From contig NZ_CP074371.1 of the NCBI RefSeq assembly GCF_018362975.1, positions 434,001 to 498,000 on the forward strand: a stretch of 64,000 nucleotides of DNA. The letters are read 5' to 3'. Positions 9,888 to 18,740 of this stretch are shown here, in pieces (positions within the stretch are counted from its first letter, which is position 1; each line of letters opens with the position of its first letter). Below the pieces are notes generated by a model. The model saw only the letters and a program-made list of their open reading frames with translations. It searched no databases and was not told the DNA's origin. Source of the DNA: Nocardia tengchongensis (GTDB taxonomy: Bacteria > Actinomycetota > Actinomycetes > Mycobacteriales > Mycobacteriaceae). The position numbers were made by a program, and so were the translations under genes.

Positions 9888-10544
9888 ATGAACCGGACGA
9901 CCTACGTCCTCGCGCGCGAACTCACGGACCTTCCCGACCACATCCGCCGCGCACCCGCACCCGTGGTGCCCGAGTTCGCCGCGCCGTTCACGCTGCGGCT
10001 GGTGGACGTCGAGTCGAACGATCCGGAGACCATCACCGAGTGGATGCACCGGCCGCACCTGCTCGAGACCTGGGAACAAGCCTGGGACGCCGACCGCCGC
10101 CGCCTCGACTGCGCCGCACAGCTGGCCGGAAGCTTCTCGCGCCCCGGCATTCTCGAATACGACTTCACCGCACTCGATCGTCCCGACCTGGGCCGTCGCG
10201 AGGTCGCCTATGTGGAGTTGTACCGTCCCGCCAAGGACGAGATCGCCCGCCTCTACGACGCCGACGCCCACGACATGGGCTTCCACATCGCCACCGCCGA
10301 CACCGAACTGCTGGGCCGCGGCGTCATGTCGGGCTGGATGCGGCAGCTCGGGCAGGCGATCCTGGCGGCCGAACCCGAATGCCGCCGGCTGCTGTGCGAA
10401 CCCGATCACCGCAACACCCCCATGCGGAAGGCGTTGGAGAAGATCGGGTGGCAGCACCTCGGCGACTTCGACATTCGGCCGGACCGTCGGATCTCGCTCT
10501 ACGCGCTGCCGCGCACCGCGGCGGACCTGCCCGAAATCCGATAG
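9888..10544 (+). CDS. nbtH: Lysine N6-acyltransferase (MbtK-like, GNAT fold)
   Basis: The product of 218 residues resembles MbtK and other siderophore acyltransferases of the GNAT family, which acylate the N6 amino group of (hydroxy)lysine from acyl-ACP or acyl-CoA. Supporting stretches are EWMHRPHLLETWEQAW near the start, AYVELYRPAKDEIA in the middle, and the conserved C-terminal block with LLCEPDHRNTPMRKALEKIG. The ATG at 9888 has GGAG about 9 nt upstream. The gene is divergent from nbtA across an iron box, and its 3' end overlaps the 3' end of the convergent nbtG by 46 bp. Confidence 0.93.
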   Translation: MNRTTYVLARELTDLPDHIRRAPAPVVPEFAAPFTLRLVDVESNDPETITEWMHRPHLLETWEQAWDADRRRLDCAAQLAGSFSRPGILEYDFTALDRPDLGRREVAYVELYRPAKDEIARLYDADAHDMGFHIATADTELLGRGVMSGWMRQLGQAILAAEPECRRLLCEPDHRNTPMRKALEKIGWQHLGDFDIRPDRRISLYALPRTAADLPEIR

Positions 10545-11794
10545 CGCGGGGCGGGATTCACCGCCGGCTGCAGGATCCGGTCCGACAGCTCGCCCAGGCA
10601 GCTGAGATTCGGGAAACCCGGACCCTGCGCCATCGCGGCCATATTCGGCAGATACAGCTTCGCGTCCAGCCCGGACACCGCCAGGTCGTAGCCGATGGCC
10701 GACTCCACCCGCGACTGCTCCAACGGACCGCCGACCGCCAGCTCGAGCAGATCGGTTGCGGCGGAATCGAACAGATCCAGGAACCACAGCGGCTGCCCGC
10801 CGGTCGCGTCCACCACCAGGTCGAAGGTGTGCACCTGATCCGGGCGCAGGTCATTGCGCAGGGTCAAGGCGACCCGGTCGTCCTGATCGGCGAGACTCAC
10901 CACCCGGCCCTGCAGATGATGAACCCGGTTGTCGCCCAACAGGCTTTCCTGCACCCGCACCGAGAACACCCCGCGGTCGGTGCGGCGGATGACATCCCGG
11001 CGCTCGGCCATGCCCAGCCCGGCCCACTTGGTCGGATCGCTGTAGAGCGAGTTCTCGAAATAGCTTTCACCGCGCGTGTACAGCGTGGCCTTCGGCGAGA
11101 TAACCGAGACGGTCAGCATGTCGTGGCGGACCAGCTCGTCCAGTGCCGAACCGGCCGTCTCACCGCCGCCGATCACCGCGACGCGCGAGGCCGGCGGCAA
11201 CCCGTTGCGGCCCGCCAGCTCCCAGAAATCGGAGATGCTGAGCACCTTCGGATGCTCGGCCAGGGCACGGTCGCTGCGGCCGGGACCGGTGATCATGACG
11301 GCGTCGCAATCGATCTCGGCCATTCCGCCGTCGGCGTCGGCGACCGAGACCAGCCAGCCGTCGGCCGCGGCGGCGATGCCGGTGACGGTGCCCCGCACCA
11401 GGTCCATCTCACTGCGCTTGGCCACCCACTGCAGGTACTTGGCCCACACGTGATGCTGCGGGCTGGGCCGGCCGCGGTCGATCCACTCGGCGTAGGTGCC
11501 GTGCTCGACCAGGAAGGCGGTCCAGCTGAACGCTCGCATGGCCTCGTCGATTTCGCGGTTGCGGCCTCGGGCCCAGGTGGAGTGGTAGGGGAAGCCGACA
11601 TCCTTCTCCGGGCTGGTGCCCAGGCGGTGCCGGCCGTCGGTCCAGCCACCGGTCGGCAGCCAATTGCCGCCCACCGTCTGCGCTTCGACCACCGTCACCC
11701 GTGGCGCGGGCAGGCCCAGGTCACGCAGCACCCGCGACTTGGCCGCTACCGCCAGGGCTTTCGGCCCCGCACCGACCACCAGAAGTGTTTCCAC
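10499..11794 (-). CDS. nbtG: L-lysine N6-monooxygenase (MbtG-like)
   Basis: This FAD/NADPH-dependent N-hydroxylase of 431 residues aligns well with mycobacterial MbtG: an N-terminal FAD motif (VVGAGPKALAVAAK), the conserved GGWTDGRHRLGTSPEKDVGF block, an NADPH-binding motif (VAVIGGGETAGSALDEL) and the C-terminal FD-LVVDATG and GPGFPNLSCLG segments. It makes the N6-hydroxylysine from which the hydroxamate iron ligand is formed. I chose the GTG at 11794 because GGAG sits 5 nt upstream and the resulting N-terminus matches the family; an upstream ATG at 11836 would add residues unlike the family. An iron box lies 57 bp upstream. The 3' end overlaps convergent nbtH. Confidence 0.93.
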   Translation of the reverse strand: METLLVVGAGPKALAVAAKSRVLRDLGLPAPRVTVVEAQTVGGNWLPTGGWTDGRHRLGTSPEKDVGFPYHSTWARGRNREIDEAMRAFSWTAFLVEHGTYAEWIDRGRPSPQHHVWAKYLQWVAKRSEMDLVRGTVTGIAAAADGWLVSVADADGGMAEIDCDAVMITGPGRSDRALAEHPKVLSISDFWELAGRNGLPPASRVAVIGGGETAGSALDELVRHDMLTVSVISPKATLYTRGESYFENSLYSDPTKWAGLGMAERRDVIRRTDRGVFSVRVQESLLGDNRVHHLQGRVVSLADQDDRVALTLRNDLRPDQVHTFDLVVDATGGQPLWFLDLFDSAATDLLELAVGGPLEQSRVESAIGYDLAVSGLDAKLYLPNMAAMAQGPGFPNLSCLGELSDRILQPAVNPAPRYRISGRSAAVRGSA

Positions 11795-11850
11795 CGGTTC
11801 TCCGTCCCAGTTGCTCAACTGTCGCCTGCCTCGCACAACCCGCCAACCCC

Positions 11851-11869
11851 TTAGGTTTGCATAGCCTTA
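11851..11869. promoter_or_regulatory. IdeR/DtxR iron box upstream of nbtG
   Basis: TTAGGTTTGCATAGCCTTA matches 14 of 19 positions of the IdeR consensus, with a perfect left half (TTAGGTT). It sits 57 bp upstream of the nbtG start at 11794 and is separate from the box that serves nbtA/nbtH. IdeR control of nbtG is described in N. farcinica. Confidence 0.82.
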
Positions 11870-11949
11870 CCTTATCTTGCTAGGCGGCGCTTGCGAAGCG
11901 CTCGGGACGAAAAGACCGGACAGAACACAATGCCCCGCACTTCGACCCC

Positions 11950-11986
11950 GAACGGCCCCGGACCCCAACGGAATCCGAGGCCGTTC
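11950..11986 (-). terminator. Hairpin after the IrtB-like gene
   Basis: GAACGGCC (11950-11957) pairs with GGCCGTTC (11979-11986), with further pairing of CGGA and TCCG inside. It begins 3 bp past the stop codon of the leftward ABC transporter gene ending at 11989. There is no clear U-run, so termination is plausible but not certain. Confidence 0.5.
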
Positions 11987-11988
11987 GA

Positions 11989-13725
11989 CTAGGCGGAGAC
12001 CGGAGCCAGACGCCAGCCCGACGCGCGGGCGCGCTCGTTCCAGAAGGCCGCGTAGCGACCATCCAGCGCCAGCAGTTCCGCGTGCGTCCCGCGCTCGACG
12101 ATGCGACCGGCATCCATGAACAGGATCTGATCGGCGTGCGCGATGGTCGCCAGCCGGTGCGCCACCACGAGCACGGTGCGGCCGCGGGTGAGTTCATGCA
12201 CACCACGCACCACAGCCGCCTCGTTGTGCGGATCCAGCGCACTGGTGGCCTCGTCCAGCAGCACGATCGGGGCGTCCTTGACCAGGGCGCGGGCGATCGA
12301 AACCCGCTGCCGCTCACCACCGGACAAGGCCGAACCACCCTCGCCGACCGCCGTCTGCCAGCCGTCGGGCAGGCGCTCGGCGATCTCGTCCACCCGCGCG
12401 ATACGCGCGGCTGCCAGCACCTCCGCATCGGTGGCGTCCGGACGGCCCGCCCGAATGTTCTCCAGCACCGAACGATCGAAGAGATAGACGTTCTGGAAGA
12501 CCAGCGCCAGGCCATTCAGCAGGGACTCCGCCGGCTGTTCCCGAACATCGTGGCCACCCACCGAGACACGACCGGAATCGGTGTCGTGGAAGCGGGCCGC
12601 CAACCGCAGCAGCGTGGACTTGCCCGCCCCACTGGGACCGACGATCGCCGTGGTGGTGCCGGGCGCGGCGGTGAACGAGATGTCCTCCAGCACGGTCTTT
12701 CCCGGACCGTAGCCGAAGGTGACACCGTCGAACTCCACCTGTGGGGCACCGGCCTCGACCGATGAATCAGGTTGCGCCAACGCCGGTTCCGCCAGCAAGG
12801 CGCTCACCCGATCGGCGGCAGCCGCGGCCGTGCGCAGGGCGCCACCCAGCTGGGCGGCCTGGGTCAACGGCTCGATGAAGCGGGAACTCACCGCGATCAA
12901 GGCGATGGCCGCCGCGGCCGAGATCGCGCCGTCGGTGGCCCGGCCCACCACCAGGTACACCAGCACCAGGAAGACCGCCTGCACCACCAGCGTGAACCCG
13001 ATCAGACCGGGCACGGCCGCGACCAGCAGGCCGTTGGCGGCCGTGCGCTGACGCGCGAGCGCCGCATCCAGCGCCCGATTGCCCGCGCCGACCGCACCCA
13101 GCGAACGCAGCATCGGCTGCGCCTGAGCGAATTCCAGCACCCGGGCGTTGGCCTCGGTGGCGGCCTCGTGCATGCGCTCGTCGGCGGCCACATAGGAACG
13201 GTTGGCCCACAGGTTCACCAGGAACAGCACCGGCGCGGTCACCAGCATGGCCAGCGAGATACGCCAGTCGACGAACACCATGCCCACCGCGACCCCGAGC
13301 GGAACCAGCACGCCTGTCAGCATCTTCGCCAGCAGGTAGGCGATCAGGCCCTGCACCTCGCGGACGTTCTCGACCATCACCCGCGACAGCTCACCCGCGT
13401 GCCGATCGTCGAACCAGCCCAGCGGCAAGGCATTCAGATGATCGCCGAGCCGGTTCTGCAGACCGTGCTGCATCCCCACACCGACCCGCAGGCCGAGCAC
13501 CGACTGCAGGTAGCCGAACACCACGACCCCGGCCACGGCCAGCGCCAGCCACAGCGTCCACCACCAGGCGCGACTCAGTTCCTGGTCGAACAGCGCCCGC
13601 AGCACGGGCACCAGCAGCACATAGGCCGCCGCCTGCGACAACGCCTGGGCCACGATGGCCAGCAGCAATCGCGGTGTCAGCCTCGCGAATTCGGCCGGAA
13701 CGAGGCCGAGCACCTTGCGGATCAT
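11989..13725 (-). CDS. ABC half-transporter, IrtB-like (TMD-NBD)
   Basis: The 578-residue protein has an N-terminal exporter-fold transmembrane domain of about six helices (residues 15-290) and a C-terminal ATPase with Walker A GPSGAGKST, signature LSGGERQRV and Walker B IVLLDEATS. Its start overlaps the stop of the upstream half-transporter gene (ATGA), and the two are expected to form a heterodimer. The position beside nbtG and behind an iron box at 15661 points to siderophore traffic; IrtAB, which has the exporter fold, imports ferric mycobactin in mycobacteria. Function is inferred from family and context. The gene is intact and contains no extra domain. Confidence 0.85.
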   Translation of the reverse strand: MIRKVLGLVPAEFARLTPRLLLAIVAQALSQAAAYVLLVPVLRALFDQELSRAWWWTLWLALAVAGVVVFGYLQSVLGLRVGVGMQHGLQNRLGDHLNALPLGWFDDRHAGELSRVMVENVREVQGLIAYLLAKMLTGVLVPLGVAVGMVFVDWRISLAMLVTAPVLFLVNLWANRSYVAADERMHEAATEANARVLEFAQAQPMLRSLGAVGAGNRALDAALARQRTAANGLLVAAVPGLIGFTLVVQAVFLVLVYLVVGRATDGAISAAAAIALIAVSSRFIEPLTQAAQLGGALRTAAAAADRVSALLAEPALAQPDSSVEAGAPQVEFDGVTFGYGPGKTVLEDISFTAAPGTTTAIVGPSGAGKSTLLRLAARFHDTDSGRVSVGGHDVREQPAESLLNGLALVFQNVYLFDRSVLENIRAGRPDATDAEVLAAARIARVDEIAERLPDGWQTAVGEGGSALSGGERQRVSIARALVKDAPIVLLDEATSALDPHNEAAVVRGVHELTRGRTVLVVAHRLATIAHADQILFMDAGRIVERGTHAELLALDGRYAAFWNERARASGWRLAPVSA

Positions 13726-15606
13726 CGAGTCTCCTCCTCGGCGCCGGCGACGCTGTGCAGCGCGGCCGCGTTGATTTCCCAGAGCCGCTGATACAGGCCG
13801 CCCGCGGCGTGCAGGCTCGCGTGATCGCCCTGTTCGACCAGGGTTCCGTTGTCGAGCACCAGGATTCGATCCACACCGGTGATGGTGTGCAGCCGGTGCG
13901 CGATCACCAGGACGGTGCGGCCGGCCACCAGTTCGGCCAGCGCGTCCTGCACCGCCGCCTCGGATTCGGGGTCGGCGAACGCGGTCGCCTCGTCCAGCAC
14001 CAGCACCGGAGTGTCGGCCAGCAGGGTGCGGGCGATCGAAAGCCGTTGCGCCTCACCACCGGACAGCACGACATCCACGCCGATCTCGGAGTCGTAGCCG
14101 CGGGGCAGCGCCAAAATGCGGTCGTGGATGCGGGCCGCGCGGGCCGCGCGCTCCAGGTCCGCGAGCTCGGCATCCGGGCGAGCCAGGCGCAGGTTGTCGG
14201 CGATGGTGCCGCGGATCAGGCGCACATCCTGGAAGACGAACCCGACCGTGCGATACAGCTCCGCGCTCGGGATGTCACGAATATCGGTACCGCCGATGGT
14301 GATCCGGCCCGCGTCCACGTCGTAGAAGCGGGGCAGCAGCTTGGCCAGCGTCGACTTGCCGGAGCCGCTGGGACCCACCAGGGCGGTCATGGTGCCGGGC
14401 GCGAGCTCGAGGTCGACGCCGCGCAGCACCTCGTGGTCGGCGCGGTAGCCGAAGCTCACGCCCTCGAAGCGGATCAGTCCGGCGGGATCCTCCCCCGCCG
14501 CGGAATCACCCGCGCCGGAAGCCAATTCCGGGGTCTGCATCAATTCGTGCAGGCGCAGCGCGGCATCGCCGGCCGTGCGCAGGGCCTGGGTGCCGTAGCC
14601 CAGGCCCAGCAGCGAACTGCCCAGCCCGAGCCCGACCAGCAGGAACGGCAGCAGATCCAGCGGCTCCAGCCAGTCCAGGCCGACGCCCGCCAGCCCGGCC
14701 ACCACGATCAGCAGCATGACGAACACCGGGGAGACCACGGTGTCCGAGATCGACTGCACCGTCATGACGGGCAGCTTCAGCCGTCGCAGCCGGTCGGTCT
14801 GCTCCTCGACGGCGCTGCGGAACTCGGTGTGCGCCTTGCCCGCTCGCCCGAAGGCCCGGACCACCTGGATGCCGTCCACGAATTCGACGGTCGCGGCGCG
14901 GGTGCGCTGTTCGGCGGCGTTGTAGGCGAGCAGGCGTTCGCGGCCGGGCTCGTCGAGCATGGCGCGCATGCACAGCGCGTACACGATCAGGGGCAGCAGC
15001 AGGACCAGCGTCAGCCGCCAGTCCACCGTCGCCAGATAGACGAGGGTGACCAGCGGCGCGGTCACCGAACCGATGAAGTCCAGGCGCGCGTGCGCCACCA
15101 GGTAGTGCAGGGCCTCGACATCGTCCTGCAGGTACTTCTTCACGTCGGCGGAGGCGCGGGCGCCGAACCAGCCCAGCGGCACCCGGGTCAGCTTGTCGGC
15201 CAGCAGGCGGCGCAGCGTCAGCTGATAGCGCGCGTCCACAGCGTGCGACCAGGTGAGCGCGACCGTCTGCAGGATCGCGCGGGCCACCAGGACCAGCACC
15301 GCGATCAGCAGCAGCCGCCACAACCCGATCGGCATCGGGGGTGTCGCGCAGCAGTTCCCGGCAGGCGGACACGATCAGCAGGAACGGGACCACCGAGCAG
15401 ACCGCGGCCACCGCCACGATCAGCCCGGCCGCGGTGAGCGGCCCGGCCACCGGGGCGAGGATCTCCTTGCGCGCGGCGGCTTCGCGCCGCCGCCGCGCCT
15501 TCGCCTCGGCCTTCGCGTCGGAGCCGCTCGGCTCGGGGCCCTCGGGTCCACGACTGTCCGCGCCGGAGGCGTCCGCCTCGACCGCGGGCGGTGACTCGAC
15601 CGTCAT
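13722..15606 (-). CDS. ABC half-transporter, IrtA-like, broken by a frameshift near 15337
   Basis: The first part (start ATG 15606, GGAAGG upstream) encodes a charged N-terminal tail of about 50 residues and one membrane helix up to RELLRDTP. The reading frame then breaks at a run of five G (15337-15341, + strand). The rest continues in another frame from MPIGLWRLLL through five more helices to an ATPase with GPSGSGKST, LSGGEAQRL and LVLDEATA. Removing one base from the run restores one protein of about 627 residues. Unlike mycobacterial IrtA it has no N-terminal siderophore-interacting FAD domain. It is coupled to the IrtB-like gene downstream and preceded by an iron box. Everything else looks functional, so a sequencing error is likelier than a true pseudogene. 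Confidence 0.8.
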
Positions 15607-15660
15607 CAGTCCGCCTTCCACCTTCGTCACTCCGGCGTTCCCACGAACACCGGCGAGAAG

Positions 15661-15679
15661 ATAGGTTAGGCTAACTTTT
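15661..15679. promoter_or_regulatory. IdeR/DtxR iron box upstream of the ABC transporter pair
   Basis: The 19 bases contain the uninterrupted core TAGGTTAGGCTAAC and match 15 of 19 consensus positions; the mismatches are at the two ends. The site is 55 bp upstream of the start at 15606. It places the transporter pair under iron control together with the nbt genes. Confidence 0.87.
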
Positions 15680-15700
15680 GCTGAACGACCATACCGAGGC

Positions 15701-16582
15701 TCAGCGCGGCACCTTCGCGGTCAGCTTCTGACCATCGGCGTTGTGCACCATGCAGGTCGCGCGGCCATTGGACTTGTTCCACTGGACCTCGTTGGCCGGA
15801 TACAGGATGAACGACTCCAGCTTGTCGACCACCGGGCTCGACGCGAGCAGCTTGTCCAACTGCACCTGGCAGGCCTCACTGGCCTTGTCGAAGGACGCGT
15901 CGCCCGAACCCGGCCACGAACCGGGCAGGTGCACCTGGGTGATCACCTCGCCGTCGTGCGGCGAATCACACGGCAGCACGGTCACCTTGCGGATGTGGTT
16001 GTTCTCCTCGACCGTCTGCACGCAGTCGCCGGTCTTCACCTCGTCGATGGAGATCGAGGTCGGCGAATCCGACAGGGCCGAGGTGCGGGTCGTATTGTCC
16101 GACGACGCGGTCGTACTCGAATCGGTCACCGCGGCGATGGCGAACACCACGACGAACAGCAGCACCCACAGGCCCGACGCGATCAGACCGACGATCGCCA
16201 ACCCCCGGCCGGCCTGATTGCGCTGCTTCGTCTGATTGAGCGCGATGAAGCCGAACGGGACGGCGAGCAGGCAGGCCCCGAGCAGACCGAGGATCAGCGT
16301 GGCGATGGCGAATCCATTGGTGCCCTGCGCGGGCGGCGGGCCCATCGGATAGGCCGGCGGCATCGGCTGGAAACCGGGCTGGCCGTACTCCGGTTGGCCG
16401 TACGCGGGCTGCTGCGCCTGGCCGTAATCCTGCTGACCATAGGCGGGCGGAACCTGCCCGTAGTCCGGCTGACCATAGGCCGGCTGCTGCGGATAGCCGT
16501 ACTGGCCCGGCTGCGGCTGACCGGGCTGGCCCGGCATACCTTGAGGCTGTTGGTCATTCGGATACACGAGACCCCCGATCAT
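15701..16582 (-). CDS. DUF4190 membrane protein with septum-formation-like domain
   Basis: The N-terminal 90 or so residues are Pro/Gln/Gly/Tyr-rich with repeats such as QPAYGQPDYGQ. Two membrane helices follow (FAIATLILGLLGACLLAVPFG and GLAIVGLIASGLWVLLFVVV) in a DUF4190-like arrangement. The C-terminal extracytoplasmic domain has paired cysteines (TGDCVQTV, VLPCDSPHDGEV, SEACQVQL, RATCMVHN), as in septum-formation family proteins of actinobacteria. The function of such proteins is poorly known. ATG 16582 is used here; a GTG five codons later (VYPNDQQPQG) has a GGGGG stretch in front and may be the real start. The gene is divergent from the pseudouridine synthase gene 78 bp away. Confidence 0.78.
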   Translation of the reverse strand: MIGGLVYPNDQQPQGMPGQPGQPQPGQYGYPQQPAYGQPDYGQVPPAYGQQDYGQAQQPAYGQPEYGQPGFQPMPPAYPMGPPPAQGTNGFAIATLILGLLGACLLAVPFGFIALNQTKQRNQAGRGLAIVGLIASGLWVLLFVVVFAIAAVTDSSTTASSDNTTRTSALSDSPTSISIDEVKTGDCVQTVEENNHIRKVTVLPCDSPHDGEVITQVHLPGSWPGSGDASFDKASEACQVQLDKLLASSPVVDKLESFILYPANEVQWNKSNGRATCMVHNADGQKLTAKVPR

Positions 16583-16660
16583 TCCGCTGACCCGGGCAAT
16601 CCGGGCGTCGGCCCACCGTACCCCGCAAACCGGACATACCCGGGGGCTAGGGTTTGACGG

Positions 16661-17629
16661 GTGAGACGCAGGCAGCAACCGCCGCTACCGAAGCGGCACG
16701 GACTCGATCCGGCCCGGTTGCGACTACCCGAGGACGGGGACTGGGCGACCATCCGCGACCACCTCGTGGAACGCCTGCCCCGGGTCCGGCCCGAACGCAT
16801 CGACGAACTGCTGCACGAGGGCGGCATCGTGGATCTGGCCGGACCGATCACCCGCGAAACGCCCTACGCGCCCGGCACCGCGGTGTGGTTCCACCGCGAT
16901 CTGCCCGACGAGACCGAGGTGCCGTTCCCGATCGACATCGTCCACCGGGACGACGACATCCTGATCGTGGACAAGCCGCACTTCCTCTCGACCATCCCGC
17001 GCGGACAGCACATCCTGCAGACCGCGCTGGTGAAGCTGCGCCGCGAACTGGACCTGCCGGACCTGGTGCCCGCGCATCGACTCGACCGGGTAACCGCCGG
17101 ACTGGTCCTGTTCATCGTGAACCCGGCGCGGCGCGGGGCCTATCAGACGATGTTCCATAAGCGACTGGTCCACAAGGAGTACGAGGCCATCGCCCGGGTC
17201 GATCCCGACCTGGAACTGCCGCGCACGGTGATCAGCCGCATCGTCAAGGAACGCCAGGTGCTCAAGGCCTACGAGACCGACGGCGAACCCAATGCCGAGA
17301 CCGTCGTCGACCTGCTCGAACAGCGCGACGGACTGGGCCGCTACCGGCTGCGGCCGCGGACCGGGCGCACCCATCAGATCCGCATCCACATGAACAGCCT
17401 CGGCGTCCCGATCCTGGGTGACGACTTCTATCCGGAGCTCACCGACAAACCGGTCGACGATTACACCCGGCCGCTGCAATTGCTGGCCTCGGCGCTGGAG
17501 TTCCCCGATCCGGTCACCCGGCAGCAGCGTCGCTTCGAAACCACGCGCACGCTGCAGGCTTGGAACGATCCCGAGGGCTGGGCGAGCGGCCGGGTCGCGG
17601 CCGCGGAGTATTCCGCGCAGCGGGATTAA
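16661..17629 (+). CDS. RluA-family RNA pseudouridine synthase
   Basis: This 322-residue protein carries the family signature HRLDRVTAGLVLF, with the catalytic Asp in HRLD, and the RPRTGRTHQIRIHMNSLG motif near residue 240. An N-terminal stretch (DHLVERLPRV...IDELLHEGGIVDL) resembles an S4-like domain. Such enzymes isomerise uridine in rRNA or tRNA; which site is modified cannot be told from sequence. The start is a GTG at 16661. The CPBP protease gene follows 46 bp downstream. Confidence 0.9.
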   Translation: MRRRQQPPLPKRHGLDPARLRLPEDGDWATIRDHLVERLPRVRPERIDELLHEGGIVDLAGPITRETPYAPGTAVWFHRDLPDETEVPFPIDIVHRDDDILIVDKPHFLSTIPRGQHILQTALVKLRRELDLPDLVPAHRLDRVTAGLVLFIVNPARRGAYQTMFHKRLVHKEYEAIARVDPDLELPRTVISRIVKERQVLKAYETDGEPNAETVVDLLEQRDGLGRYRLRPRTGRTHQIRIHMNSLGVPILGDDFYPELTDKPVDDYTRPLQLLASALEFPDPVTRQQRRFETTRTLQAWNDPEGWASGRVAAAEYSAQRD

Positions 17630-17675
17630 CCACATTCGAAGCGGATTCCAAGAATTCGCTCGTACACTGGCCTGG

Positions 17676-18461
17676 ATGTCTCGAAACGATAACGGCGCGG
17701 TGGCGGTGCTGGGCGAAAGCCCAGCGGAGCTGCCCGAATCGCCCACGCTGCCCGGCCGCAAGCTGCATGCCTACGTGGATGTCGCCGTCGTTGTCGTCGT
17801 CTTGATCTGTACGAATCTCATCGCGCACTTCACCAACCAGTGGGCGAGCATCGTCTCGGTGCCGATTGCCGCGGTGGTGCTGGTGGCCCTGGTCCGGCGG
17901 CGCGGACTCGGCTGGGCGGAATTGGGACTCTCGCCGCGGCAGTGGCGACGGGGATCGGTGTGGGCGCTCGCGGCGGTGGGCGTGGTGCTCGCGGCCGTCG
18001 CTATCGGCGCGGCCCTGCCCATCACCCGGCCGTTCTTCCTGAACGACCGCTATGCAGCGGTGTCGGGCGCGCTCATCGCGTCCATGATCGTCATCCCGTT
18101 GCAGACCGCGATTCCCGAGGAACTGGCCTTCCGCGGCGTCCTGCACGGCACCCTGGATCGCGTGGTCGGGGCGCGCGGCGTCTTTGCGGCCGGCTCGATG
18201 TTGTTCGGGCTCTGGCACATTGCCTCGTCACTCGGATTGACCAGCGGCAACAAGGGATTGACCGGATTCCTCGGGGGCGGCCCGGCCGGGCAGATCCTCG
18301 GTATCGCGCTCGCGGTGCTGGCGACCGCCGGGGCCGGGGTGGTCTTCACCTGGCTGCGCCGGCGCAGTGGCAGCCTGCTCGCGCCGATCGCGTTGCACTG
18401 GGCGGTGAATGGCGCGGGCGCGCTGGCCGCGGCCGTGGTCTGGCACGTCACCGTGCACTAG
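17676..18461 (+). CDS. CPBP-family intramembrane metalloprotease
   Basis: The 261-residue membrane protein has about seven hydrophobic segments and the three motifs of the CPBP (CAAX-like) family: EELAFRGVLHG with the Glu-Glu and Arg, FGLWHIASS with a His, and a C-terminal HWAVNGAG with a second His. The family cleaves within or near membranes; in bacteria roles include bacteriocin immunity and protein processing. No bacteriocin gene is nearby, so the substrate is unknown. The start ATG 17676 gives a 30-residue cytoplasmic lead before the first helix. Confidence 0.88.
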   Translation: MSRNDNGAVAVLGESPAELPESPTLPGRKLHAYVDVAVVVVVLICTNLIAHFTNQWASIVSVPIAAVVLVALVRRRGLGWAELGLSPRQWRRGSVWALAAVGVVLAAVAIGAALPITRPFFLNDRYAAVSGALIASMIVIPLQTAIPEELAFRGVLHGTLDRVVGARGVFAAGSMLFGLWHIASSLGLTSGNKGLTGFLGGGPAGQILGIALAVLATAGAGVVFTWLRRRSGSLLAPIALHWAVNGAGALAAAVVWHVTVH

Positions 18462-18681
18462 AGCCCCAGAGGGGGCCGACTGACCTGGGAACAGAGGATT
18501 ATGGTCAGCCGGCCCGGGGTCGGTTCGGCGGGTTGGGCCACGCCGAACCGAATCTGTGGGTACCGCGCCCCGTAGTGCGCGGACTGGCGAACTGTATCCA
18601 GTGTCCAGTCCACCCCGTGGCACTTTCGCGAAAAAACTGAAACATGTTTCGTTCAGATGGTGTTCCGGCCGTCTCAGCGGA

Positions 18682-18714
18682 CTGGCCCGCCTCTCCGAAG
18701 GAGAAGCGGGCCAG
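18682..18714 (-). terminator. Hairpin downstream of the MMPL gene
   Basis: CTGGCCCGC (18682-18690) pairs with GCGGGCCAG (18706-18714), extended by CTCTCC against GGAGAA around a GAA loop. It lies 27 bp beyond the stop of the leftward MMPL gene. The flanks contain no strong T-run. Confidence 0.55.
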
Positions 18715-18740
18715 CCGGATTCAGGGTACCTGTTCGAACG

